DNA of 64,000 bases, from positions 1 through 64,000 of the forward strand of contig PASP01000005.1 of NCBI GenBank assembly GCA_002712005.1, read 5' to 3'. The notes beneath the pieces were generated by a model. The model saw only the letters and a list, made by a program, of their open reading frames with translations. It was not told the origin of the DNA and did no database searches. Position numbers and translations under genes: made by a program. Shown piece by piece: positions 54,727 to 63,270 of this stretch; the first letter of the stretch is position 1; every line of letters begins with the position of its first letter. The DNA is from Halobacteriovoraceae bacterium. Its GTDB lineage: Bacteria > Bdellovibrionota > Bacteriovoracia > Bacteriovoracales > Bacteriovoracaceae.

Positions 54727-55521
54727 CTAGCTATGATTGGCCACAACAGAAACGACCTCTTGGTCAAAGCCATTACATCTCATTCCTGCATCCACACGAA
54801 TACAAGTTCCATTGATACCACTACTGGTATTAGAGAGAAGAAACGCAATTGTGTTAGCCACTTCTTGAGTTTTAAGGGCCTGTTTTCTTAGAGTTAATTT
54901 TTCAGCAAAAATATAATTGTCTATATATCCCGGTATTCCTGCTGAAGCACTTGTCTTTAGAGGACCCGCTCCTACTGCATTAAATCTTACTTGGGAAAAG
55001 TCGCTAAAAGATTTCGCTAAATAAGCAACCGTATTATCTAAGGCCGCTTTAATAGGCCCTAAATAACCATAACTTGTAGCAAGGGTATCACTAATACTGA
55101 TCGTCACGACAGAGGCATCTTCACGGAAAAGTTCTTTAAATCCTCCACTCAATCGTATTAGAGAATAACAGCTAATTCTATCAGCTTGTTTATAATCATC
55201 CCATCTCGTTTCATGAAAAGGTTTTGGTTCAGCTAAATTGGCAAATGCCATTGAATGAAGAAGGCCATCGAGTTTAATCTTTCTTTCTAAGAGATTATCT
55301 CTGACCCTATCAATACTTTCTTCTTGTTCTACATCGATCACAAAGATTTCTTCTTCAGGAAAGAGCTTCGCCACCTTAGCTCGCTGCTCTTCCTTTTGAA
55401 TGGAGAGAATAAGTTTGGCACCATTTTCTTTTAAAACTTTTGCCGTAAAATAAGCGACTGACTTCTTATTGGCCACGCCCGTAATAAAGAACGTTTTATC
55501 TGTTATATTTAGGAAGTCCAT
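54727..55521 (-). CDS. FabI-like enoyl-ACP reductase
   Basis: A 264-residue SDR of the FabI type: TGVANKKSVAYFTAKVL, LLHSMAFANLAEP, and catalytic Tyr151-x6-Lys158 (SYGYLGPIKAALD), ending INGTCIRVDAGMR. The first Tyr of the FabI pair seems to be replaced: the sequence before Tyr151 is ISISDTLATS. It may reduce an enoyl group in a specialised chain, or have another reductase role. It is the last gene of the operon, 83 bp after the dehydratase. Confidence 0.8.
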   Translation of the reverse strand: MDFLNITDKTFFITGVANKKSVAYFTAKVLKENGAKLILSIQKEEQRAKVAKLFPEEEIFVIDVEQEESIDRVRDNLLERKIKLDGLLHSMAFANLAEPKPFHETRWDDYKQADRISCYSLIRLSGGFKELFREDASVVTISISDTLATSYGYLGPIKAALDNTVAYLAKSFSDFSQVRFNAVGAGPLKTSASAGIPGYIDNYIFAEKLTLRKQALKTQEVANTIAFLLSNTSSGINGTCIRVDAGMRCNGFDQEVVSVVANHS

Positions 55522-55604
55522 ATACTCTCCGTATGATTTATATCGTTTTCAATTTCTGAATTCTTACACTTCGCTTAAAATTTAGAAGTCATGATTTTCT
55601 CAAA

Positions 55605-56045
55605 CTAGGCCAAAGAAGGAACTGATGCACCAGTAAACTTAATGACCATGACAACTTTACCATCGACACGCATTTTCCCCGACATAAAGAAAGCATTGGC
55701 CATTTCTTCATCTAAGGTCACCTCCATTTCTAGGAGATTGCCCGGGACAACAAAGTTTTTAAATTTAACATCACTTACACGACTTACAACCCCAAGAGAG
55801 TCATTGCTTTGATCATCTTTGATATAGCTCATGAGTAGAGACCCACTTTGAAACATGGCCTCTTGGAGCAAAACTCCTGGCATGATGGGACGCCCAGGAA
55901 AGTGACCTTTAAAGAAGTCTTCCTCACCTGTTACTTGATATTGGGTCTTAATACTCTTCTCTGTCCTCTCTACGCAAGAGTCCACAAAGAGAAAGGGATC
56001 TTTTTGGGGTAAACGCTCAAGAACCTCATCAGTTGGATGACCCAT
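55605..56045 (-). CDS. FabZ-like 3-hydroxyacyl-ACP dehydratase
   Basis: A 146-residue hot-dog protein. The catalytic His48 (KGHFPGRPIMPG) and Glu62 (LLQEAM) match FabZ/FabA. It would dehydrate 3-hydroxyacyl-ACP, giving trans-2-enoyl or, if FabA-like, an isomerised bond. The FabG stop is 1 bp away. Whether it works with the housekeeping or with the dedicated ACP (42119) cannot be read here. Confidence 0.87.
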   Translation of the reverse strand: MGHPTDEVLERLPQKDPFLFVDSCVERTEKSIKTQYQVTGEEDFFKGHFPGRPIMPGVLLQEAMFQSGSLLMSYIKDDQSNDSLGVVSRVSDVKFKNFVVPGNLLEMEVTLDEEMANAFFMSGKMRVDGKVVMVIKFTGASVPSLA

Positions 56046-56046
56046 A

Positions 56047-56781
56047 TTACAATCCTCCTGAAACTTCTACGGTAGCCCCTGTTATATAAGAAGCTTTATC
56101 CGAAGATAGAAAGAGAACAGCATCGGCAACTTCCGAAGGCTTCCCAAAGCGCTTCATAGGAACTTGCGACTTATACTCTTTAACCTGGGCCTCAGGGAGG
56201 TCGGAGATTAATTCAGTTTCAATAAAACCAGGAAGAACACAATTTACTGTAATGCCTCTCTTTCCCACTTCCTTACTTAACGTTTTGGCCAGAGCAATTT
56301 GCCCAGCTTTAGAAGCCGCGTAATTGGACTGTCCGGCAAGACCAAGGATTCCGCCAATGGAGCTCATATTGACGATTCTTCCGTAACGAGATTTCATCAT
56401 TTTTAATACCGCTCCCTGACACATGAGATAAGTCCCCTTGAGATTGATATCTAGAACATCATCCCAAGACTGTTCATCAAGTGAGGCCAAAATATTATCT
56501 TTTCTAATACCAGCGTTATTGACCAGTACATGAATTTGTTCATACTCCTGATCGACTTCCTTCCAAAAGAGATCAACCTGATCTTTCTTAGAAACATCAA
56601 ATTTCTTTAAATGAAGTCTTTCCCCTTCTTCCAAAGTTGCTTTAAATGTTTGAGCTCTATCATCGTTTCCAGCATAGGTGGCAATAACGGTCGCACCAGC
56701 ATCGATAAAGGCCGTACTTAGGGCAGCACCGATTCCTCTTGTTCCACCTGTTACAACAACGACTTGATTATGAAAATTCAT
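56047..56781 (-). CDS. FabG-like 3-oxoacyl-ACP reductase
   Basis: A 244-residue SDR with TGGTRGIG (11-18), NNAG (88-91), Ser140/141, Tyr154 and Lys158 (YAASK), ending TGATVEVSGGL. It reduces 3-oxoacyl-ACP with NADPH. It stands between the FAD enzyme and the dehydratase, and completes the reductive half of an elongation cycle for the KAS in the other operon. Confidence 0.9.
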   Translation of the reverse strand: MNFHNQVVVVTGGTRGIGAALSTAFIDAGATVIATYAGNDDRAQTFKATLEEGERLHLKKFDVSKKDQVDLFWKEVDQEYEQIHVLVNNAGIRKDNILASLDEQSWDDVLDINLKGTYLMCQGAVLKMMKSRYGRIVNMSSIGGILGLAGQSNYAASKAGQIALAKTLSKEVGKRGITVNCVLPGFIETELISDLPEAQVKEYKSQVPMKRFGKPSEVADAVLFLSSDKASYITGATVEVSGGL

Positions 56782-56797
56782 TTTAATTCCTTATTTA

Positions 56798-58249
56798 TTA
56801 AATTTGAGTTGAGATCTCTTTATGCCCTTCAAGGCGATCCAAATAATTATCTACTTCATGGGACTGAATCACTCCATAGTTGGCAGCTCCAAGCCATCCC
56901 GACATAATGATTCCCACACTACCTGCATGGAAGAGTCCATCAATTTCCTTATGCATATTCATAGAAATGGGTAGACCCTCAAACTTCGTTCCAAAGCTTG
57001 CCCCTTTCTTATGATGAGTATACTTCTCAACCGTTAAAGGAGTTGAGGCATCTACATAATTCACTTTTTTACGCGTGCCTGGGATAACTTTATCTAAGCA
57101 ACTTAAGGCCCTTTCAATATTATATTCTTTACGTTCCTTATATTCGGCATCCGTTAAGTTGGCCCAGTCTTCATAGCGAGCATTGGAAGAGGAAACAACT
57201 GCATATCTGTCACTTAAATGAGGCCTTGTATTAGGATGATAAACACTAAAAGTTTGTGAGCCAACCTTAGGACTTAAGAGCGCATCCGTGCTAAAGGTTT
57301 CATCTTCACTGTAAAAGAGAAGCTCTCCTACATCTGGTAACGTTTCTCCCGGCGCAATTCCCATAAAGACCTGACAACTTGAAGTATTAAGTCTGACTTG
57401 CCTCGCCTTCTCGATATATTCTTTATTCCACTTATCCTCACCCACCATTTTGAAAATAGTATTATGAAGATTTGAATTAGAGGCCACAGCATGGGCTTCA
57501 ATCACCGTTCCATCACTTAACTTCACGCCACGTGTTTGGTTGCCCTCAATAAGAATTTCTTCCACGAAAGTATGAAGTTTTATATCAACCCCTGTTTCAA
57601 TCAAATTATCTCGCATCTGCGTGATCATTTGATCCGTTCCCCCACGGTAAATATAAACGCCTTTTGACATAAAATTAGAGAAAACGATTCCATAACTAAT
57701 TGCAGGATCTTCCAAGGTAGAACCATTCGCATAAACAATAGGCTCTAAGAGAAATCGAGTCACATCATTGCGATCACCAAAGAACTTCTTAAAGAGCTCC
57801 CCATTAGTCATCCCATCATCATCATAGAAATTCATATTCGCCAGATAGGAGAAGAATGATTCAACCGTATCTCGAGGGACTTTAAAATGCTCTACAAGAA
57901 TTCGGGTATAGTCTTCTTTCGTAAAATCAGTTTCAAGATTATATTGAGGATTAATAAAGCGTACTTTATTCACTTGCTTAATTTGATCAGCAATTTCCTT
58001 AGTCCAATATTTTCGACAAGTCTTCTTCATTCCAATGGGAAATCCATGAAGGCTCACATCAAAAATATGTTCCCCTTGCTTACGACGAAACCAAGTCGCA
58101 AAGCCCCCTAACTTATTATGAGATTCAAGCAGAAGAACTTTTCTGCCATTCATTCCCAACTTCTTAGCTAGCGTTAAACCTGCTAACCCAGAACCAATCA
58201 CAATAACGTCGTATGGACCCTTAGGGGTCTCCTTTTTCTTAAAAAGCAT
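56798..58249 (-). CDS. CrtI-like FAD-dependent oxidoreductase (second copy)
   Basis: A 483-residue flavoprotein of the same superfamily as the one at 42367: VIVIGSGLAGLTLAKKLG (19-24), LLLESHNKLGGFATWF, and ending GLFHAGSVGIIMSGWLGAANYGV. The middle parts of the two proteins differ, so they are paralogues with probably distinct steps, not a recent duplication. It leads the fab-like operon. No carotenoid backbone genes are near, so an acyl chain is the favoured substrate; desaturase, saturase or isomerase activity is open. Confidence 0.82.
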   Translation of the reverse strand: MLFKKKETPKGPYDVIVIGSGLAGLTLAKKLGMNGRKVLLLESHNKLGGFATWFRRKQGEHIFDVSLHGFPIGMKKTCRKYWTKEIADQIKQVNKVRFINPQYNLETDFTKEDYTRILVEHFKVPRDTVESFFSYLANMNFYDDDGMTNGELFKKFFGDRNDVTRFLLEPIVYANGSTLEDPAISYGIVFSNFMSKGVYIYRGGTDQMITQMRDNLIETGVDIKLHTFVEEILIEGNQTRGVKLSDGTVIEAHAVASNSNLHNTIFKMVGEDKWNKEYIEKARQVRLNTSSCQVFMGIAPGETLPDVGELLFYSEDETFSTDALLSPKVGSQTFSVYHPNTRPHLSDRYAVVSSSNARYEDWANLTDAEYKERKEYNIERALSCLDKVIPGTRKKVNYVDASTPLTVEKYTHHKKGASFGTKFEGLPISMNMHKEIDGLFHAGSVGIIMSGWLGAANYGVIQSHEVDNYLDRLEGHKEISTQI

Positions 58250-58371
58250 AGAGAAACCTTGAATAAATGAGATTCAAAGTAATTTACCTATGCCCTTAAA
58301 ATTAGGCAAGACAACATTGTCAGACGGGCTCAAATAGTCAAATAGCGATCATTGGAGGTCAGAAAAAAGAC

Positions 58372-58653
58372 TTAGTGACGGCCAATTTCTCCATTCTTAA
58401 CCATTTGGTTCATTTTTCGCAGATCAATAAAGCGCTTATTCTTTTTATTGATCACAAAGAAAGCAGATTGAAAGAAATCACGCGTAGCAGGATCCAAATC
58501 ATCTGAATTCATGCAATGCGAAGCGACTTCTAAAATCTCGTCTTCTTCATCAGGTCCTAGAGTTCCTTGTAACGCCATAGCATACAAGGCAGTGAAGTGA
58601 TCAACGTCCACTTCTAACGTCTCAGGCGTGTGCGCCTCAACTGAGTTTGGCAT
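58372..58653 (-). CDS. Small hypothetical protein
   Basis: A 93-residue acidic protein, mostly helical, with a good AAGGATGAGG ribosome site. No signal peptide, membrane segment or known motif is visible. It lies 122 bp upstream of the fab-like operon on the same strand. Confidence 0.6.
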   Translation of the reverse strand: MPNSVEAHTPETLEVDVDHFTALYAMALQGTLGPDEEDEILEVASHCMNSDDLDPATRDFFQSAFFVINKKNKRFIDLRKMNQMVKNGEIGRH

Positions 58654-58758
58654 CCCTCATCCTTGGAATACATTACTAGATATATATATTTTAAGGGTAA
58701 TCAGTATAAGTTGTAAGTTAGAATTCTATTAGATCTACCTTAAGTTAGTAATTGTTAG

Positions 58759-58912
58759 AAACTGGGTCACTTAAATGGGGATAGAGCAAGCAAAGCAATT
58801 GATATCACAGACAAAAAGGGCTTTTTTACAGAAAGGTTGGTTAGAATGATTATTAAAGGGAATGATCTCATTAGCTTAACTATGGATCATCCCCACTCTT
58901 AGGGCCCAGTTC
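58759..58912. repeat. Inverted-repeat element, copy 2 (MITE-like)
   Basis: The arms AACTGGGTCACTTAAATGGGGAT (left) and, reversed, AACTGGGCCCTAAGAGTGGGGAT (right) share their outer 7 and inner 7 bases. The right arm strongly resembles the arm of the palindrome at 574-645. The element of about 154 bp fills the gap after the beta-helix gene stop and contains no ORF. Confidence 0.55.
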
Positions 58913-59881
58913 TTATTGATTAGCGATATTCACTGTATCTTGAATATCATTTCTTCTTTCTTTGAAGTTAATTTCTGAAAATTTAATATCTCCATAACTT
59001 GTAAGGATGACTCCAGCTGTTGTATTTCCAGCAGAGCTGATTGAACGACCTTTAAAATCTGTTGCCACTTTTTCTGTGGCGACCTTTATTCCAACATCGG
59101 AGTTGGCCACTTCAACATTGGTAATTCTAACTTGTGCAGCATCGTAGATATGAATTCCTTCACTAAGGTTATTTCCAAATTGAGAACGACGAATATTAAC
59201 TTTTCCAGAGTCGTAGATGAAGGCCTGAGTTCCCTCAATCGCAGAGTCAGCAAGTTCGAGATCTTTTATGGCCACGATTTCAGATCCACTTAAAAGAAGA
59301 CCGCGTTTAGAGCCATCAAAAATATTGGATTTAAGACCAGTTATACGAACTTTTCTTGCCTTAATATTGAGAGCATATTCTTTTGAAAAAGATAGGTCTG
59401 TATCTTTGATATTTGGGGCGTATTCACAATTAGGAGAGAAGACCTTGATTCCATATTGGTTAGAACTTAAATCTGATTCTACAACTTTTAAGCGATCGCA
59501 ATTAAAGTCTTCCTCGGCATAGAAGTCAACACCGATACGAACATCACTAACCTTTGATCTTTTTACTACAAGTTTTTCAACACGATAGCCTACAATTCCT
59601 ACAGATTGAGCATTACCTTGAACTTCAAGATCAACCACTTTAACTTTACCACCGTATTCAGCATAGACTCCTACTGAAGTATTGGGTGAGATAACTTTAA
59701 ATCCATTACCTCTTAGGGTCATTTCACCTGTTAACTTTAAGGCGGAGTAGCCTTGATAGTTTGAACAATCGAGATCTTCTGTCATTACTGTAGTTTCATT
59801 TAAGACTTGTCCACATTCTAATGCGAAGCTTGAAGATAAACCGGTAAACAATAATGATAAACCTAAGACCATTCTATTCAT
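58913..59881 (-). CDS. Exported right-handed beta-helix protein
   Basis: A 322-residue protein with a signal peptide (ending SSSFA|LECGQ) and a series of about 22-residue repeats of valine, asparagine and glycine (such as VEVANSDVGIKVATE, VVESDLSSNQYGIKV), the pattern of a parallel beta-helix. Proteins of this shape bind or cleave polysaccharide; no catalytic site is clear. An AAGGGG site precedes the ATG, and a sigma-54-type promoter lies at 59930-59945. Confidence 0.75.
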   Translation of the reverse strand: MNRMVLGLSLLFTGLSSSFALECGQVLNETTVMTEDLDCSNYQGYSALKLTGEMTLRGNGFKVISPNTSVGVYAEYGGKVKVVDLEVQGNAQSVGIVGYRVEKLVVKRSKVSDVRIGVDFYAEEDFNCDRLKVVESDLSSNQYGIKVFSPNCEYAPNIKDTDLSFSKEYALNIKARKVRITGLKSNIFDGSKRGLLLSGSEIVAIKDLELADSAIEGTQAFIYDSGKVNIRRSQFGNNLSEGIHIYDAAQVRITNVEVANSDVGIKVATEKVATDFKGRSISSAGNTTAGVILTSYGDIKFSEINFKERRNDIQDTVNIANQ

Positions 59882-59929
59882 AAATTCCCCTTAAAAAATA
59901 ATTAATGATTTTGTGTGTACCAAGTCTTT

Positions 59930-59945
59930 TGCGAGAATGGTGCCA
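59930..59945 (-). promoter_or_regulatory. Sigma-54-type -24/-12 promoter
   Basis: On the minus strand TGGCACCATTCTCGCA matches TGGCACRN4TTGCA except at two less-conserved bases, with GG and GC exactly spaced. It lies 49 bp upstream of the start codon of the beta-helix gene, giving a leader of about 35 bases. Confidence 0.6.
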
Positions 59946-60076
59946 AAAACAAGTAAGGGGAATCAACGAATAAATGACCACTTATCCGTTGAAAGTAAGG
60001 ATTGAGAATTGAAATTATTTTACAGTGTTTAATGAATAGACAATAAATCTAAATTATTAAATATAAACCCTTTAAC

Positions 60077-61210
60077 TTAATCCTCTAATGAAGGAATAGA
60101 GATTTTAAAGGTTGTATGGTCTCGATCTTCAAGAAGTCTAATTTCTCCTTCCAGCTGCTTTTCAACACTTGCCTTCACAAAACTTAAGCCTACGCCACTT
60201 CCCTCTTCTTTAGATCCTGTCTTCGTTGTGAATCCAAAGTTAAAGATTTCATGGAGGGCTTCTTTCTCTATCCCAGGTCCGGAATCAGAAACTTCAAAAT
60301 GATTCATCCCTTCACTAGAGTAGGCCTTCAATTGAATCCAACGTTCACTACATTCTTTATCGATGATTTCATATATTGAATTGGAGACAAGATTAACAAG
60401 ACATTGGAGTAGAATAATTTCACATGTTCTAAGGCTTAAATTCTCTTGAACATCTTTAATCAGCTTAATCTTATTTTCGGCCATCTTATGGGCAAAGAAA
60501 CGAGTAATGTCATCAAAGAGTTCATCGATCACAATATCGATGATCTCTTTGTCACCTTGATTGAGAATAATTTTTCTATAGCGCTCAGAGAGTTGCTTAA
60601 TTTTAACGGAGCCTAGTTCCCCCTTTTCAGCAAACTCGTATATATCCTGCATGGTTTTTTCTTTTGTCGGCTTGGCCAAATTCTTGATGAGGTGAAGGCT
60701 ATAGAGAATGAGAGAATTGAAATTATTTAAATCATGAACAAAGCCCCCGGCAAATTCACCGATTTGAATTAACTTCTCTTTCTTTTGTATTTTCTTTAAG
60801 CGATTTTCTGCTTCTTTTTCAAGCTTGTAGCGCAGAAGACAGGTTTTCATGGAAAAATCTAATTGTACTTTAGAAAAGGGCTTAGGAAGATAACCATAAA
60901 TTAAGCTATCGGCTGCATTGAGAAATGTTTTCTCTTCAACATTTCCGGTTATATAGAGAACGGGAATTTTAAACTCATCTTTTATTTTGCGAGCAAATTC
61001 TACACCATTAAATTTTCCAGGAAGATTAACATCCAGAAGAAGAAGATCCGCATCCTTTAACTTTTCAACAATTTGATCATAATAAGCAGCTGCATCAGAG
61101 AAAGAGCCTAGAAGTTTTTGGCCGAGAGAGCGCACCATACGTTCCAAATTAAAGCGGAGCTTATCATCATCTTCAATGATAAGAATATTTCGATTGAGTA
61201 CAGCTTCCAT
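60077..61210 (-). CDS. REC-histidine kinase hybrid
   Basis: A 377-residue soluble protein. REC domain 8-125 with Asp60 (LLLLDVNLPG) and Lys110 (YLPKPFS), a HisKA-like helix with His159 (GGFVHDLNN) and an HATPase domain (VSDSGPGIEKEALHEIFNFGF, GSGVGLSFVKA). REC-first kinases can adjust their output by phosphotransfer. It lies 9 bp after the membrane kinase, so the pair should form one system. Confidence 0.87.
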   Translation of the reverse strand: MEAVLNRNILIIEDDDKLRFNLERMVRSLGQKLLGSFSDAAAYYDQIVEKLKDADLLLLDVNLPGKFNGVEFARKIKDEFKIPVLYITGNVEEKTFLNAADSLIYGYLPKPFSKVQLDFSMKTCLLRYKLEKEAENRLKKIQKKEKLIQIGEFAGGFVHDLNNFNSLILYSLHLIKNLAKPTKEKTMQDIYEFAEKGELGSVKIKQLSERYRKIILNQGDKEIIDIVIDELFDDITRFFAHKMAENKIKLIKDVQENLSLRTCEIILLQCLVNLVSNSIYEIIDKECSERWIQLKAYSSEGMNHFEVSDSGPGIEKEALHEIFNFGFTTKTGSKEEGSGVGLSFVKASVEKQLEGEIRLLEDRDHTTFKISIPSLED

Positions 61211-61219
61211 AATCTACCC

Positions 61220-63157
61220 TTAGTTCAAGGAATAAAACTTAAACTTGAGACAAAATGTTGTATTTGGCTCTTTTTCTATTATATCAATATCACCGTCATA
61301 TTTATGTAAGATTTCTTTACATAGGGAGAGACCAAGGCCTGTTCCCTGTGAGAGGTCTTTTGTCGAGAAATATGGGGTAAACATTTGTTCACATATTTCA
61401 TGATCAGGGGTTCTACCAGAGTCTTGAAAGTAGACGTAGACTTCATCTCCTTTCTGCTTGGCCCAAATCTTAAGCCAGCGATCTTCGTAGGCCCTAAGTT
61501 CATAGAGAGTATTGGTAATTAAGTTGATAAAGACTTGAGATATAAGAAGTTCATTTCCACAGACTCGGCCTTTAAATTCATCTCGATTCCATAGGATCAC
61601 AATACCTAGATCCGTAAGTTTCTTAGAGGAAAGCTCTAGAGAGTGCGTGATGATATCTTCTAAATTTGCAAATTCATTCTTATTAAGTTGGTCCGTATGC
61701 CCTAGACGGGAGAGTTGTTTAATATAAGTGGTTAAATTGATCATCTCAAAAACGGTTTCTCTCATATTCTTGATAAAAATCGCCATATCCGCATCTTGAT
61801 CCCAAAACCCCTTTTCCTTGAGTTCATCTTCCATAAGATCGATTGAAGTATTTAAAGTAGAAATAGGTGTAGAGAACTGGTGGGACAACCCCGCACTCAT
61901 TCGCCCGATATTGGCCATAATCGCCTGATTGAACATTTTCTTTTCTTTATTTACTTCATTTAATTCAGATCTTAAGTTTCTCTCTTCCGTCGTATCATAG
62001 CGCACGGATACATAACCTATCACCTTTGAATCCGCATCATGAAGAGGAGCTATAAAAGATTGTACCCAATAGTAATCTCCCGATTTATTACGATTACAAA
62101 TTTCAGCATTGAAGACTTCTCCCTTTTTTAAAGTCTCCCACATCTCTTGGAAGAATTCTTTATCATGCATTCCTGAATTGAGAATGCGATGATCTCGCCC
62201 CAGTAATTCTTCCGCACTAAAACCTGAGATTTTACAAAAATTCTCATTTACATAAGTGATTTTTCCACTCTTATCCGTCATGGAAAGAATGAAGCTCTCA
62301 TCGATAAATTGCTTATACATCCCACTGTAAAAGAGAGATTCACTCTTATTTTTAAGATAGCGAACATAGAAAATAAGGGTGGCCAACGAGATAAGAAAGA
62401 AGATCAATAAGCCCCACCAGAATCGTTTACGATAACTTGAAAAATCCAGTTTAAGATAGAATTCCAAAGGTCTATGGGTTACCTGCATTTCTTTCAAATA
62501 ATCAGAAACCTTTTCTAATTCAACCTTAGTTAAAAAAGGAGTATCCGAAAAAGGAAAGAGGGCCCCTGGAGAATATTCAGGGTGATTACTCTTTAAGAGA
62601 ATATCAATATTATTAAAATCCTTTAAAAAGCGTTTAAAATAATTATCTGAAATATTTAAAAAGAAGAGTCTATTGAGTTGGTCATATCTTCTCCCTATTC
62701 TTAAGGTTAAATTACCTTCTTCAGCTTTTCCCTTTTCAAAATTATAATCTAAGGAAGACACATAGATTTCCTTCTTCGATTGAAGAATATCTTGAATATA
62801 GTAGCGATCCTTCTTATTTTGTAAGAGCTCTTGATCAACGACGATTTGCTTCTTACTTAGGTAATTATTAATTCTAATCAACTCTTGTCCTTCTAGGTCA
62901 AGGACTCGCACTTGAGAGTATTGAGGATTGTAAAATGAAAATCGCTTTAAGCGCTCAGTGTTAAAATTCTCAGGTCTTACGATGAGAACATCGTTAATTG
63001 CATCAGAGAGTAAGAAAGATAAGGAACTTGAGAAAGAACGCTCAAAGAGAGCAAGGCGATCTTGCGCATCCTGAAGAACATTTTGGGCATAGAATAAGAA
63101 TAGACTACTATAACCAATTATAATGAGAGAAGAAATCAGCTTAAATTTAAATATCAT
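61220..63157 (-). CDS. Membrane PAS histidine kinase
   Basis: A 645-residue sensor: membrane helix 7-25, periplasmic sensor of about 220 residues, second helix 246-266, PAS 285-392, HisKA with His426 (SAGLSHQFSTP) and HATPase (FQDSGRTPDHEICEQMF, GTGLGLSLCKEIL). The PAS domain resembles the first PAS of the kinase at 48461 (GKITYVNENFCKISGF vs GIITYVNSNFCEISGY). It is driven by the strong promoter at 63185-63213. Ligand unknown. Confidence 0.9.
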   Translation of the reverse strand: MIFKFKLISSLIIIGYSSLFLFYAQNVLQDAQDRLALFERSFSSSLSFLLSDAINDVLIVRPENFNTERLKRFSFYNPQYSQVRVLDLEGQELIRINNYLSKKQIVVDQELLQNKKDRYYIQDILQSKKEIYVSSLDYNFEKGKAEEGNLTLRIGRRYDQLNRLFFLNISDNYFKRFLKDFNNIDILLKSNHPEYSPGALFPFSDTPFLTKVELEKVSDYLKEMQVTHRPLEFYLKLDFSSYRKRFWWGLLIFFLISLATLIFYVRYLKNKSESLFYSGMYKQFIDESFILSMTDKSGKITYVNENFCKISGFSAEELLGRDHRILNSGMHDKEFFQEMWETLKKGEVFNAEICNRNKSGDYYWVQSFIAPLHDADSKVIGYVSVRYDTTEERNLRSELNEVNKEKKMFNQAIMANIGRMSAGLSHQFSTPISTLNTSIDLMEDELKEKGFWDQDADMAIFIKNMRETVFEMINLTTYIKQLSRLGHTDQLNKNEFANLEDIITHSLELSSKKLTDLGIVILWNRDEFKGRVCGNELLISQVFINLITNTLYELRAYEDRWLKIWAKQKGDEVYVYFQDSGRTPDHEICEQMFTPYFSTKDLSQGTGLGLSLCKEILHKYDGDIDIIEKEPNTTFCLKFKFYSLN

Positions 63158-63184
63158 AGGCCCTAAACACTTAATTTTAGTGAA

Positions 63185-63213
63185 ATTATCTAGAGCCTAT
63201 GAGAATAAGTCAA
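63185..63213 (-). promoter_or_regulatory. Sigma-70-type promoter of the kinase pair
   Basis: On the minus strand TTGACT (63213-63208), 17 bp spacer, GATAAT (63190-63185), 28 bp upstream of the kinase ATG. Confidence 0.65.
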
Positions 63214-63270
63214 AGCCTATCTTATGTAAATTTTATTTATGTCAAAAAAGTCACTGCGCACATGATCACT

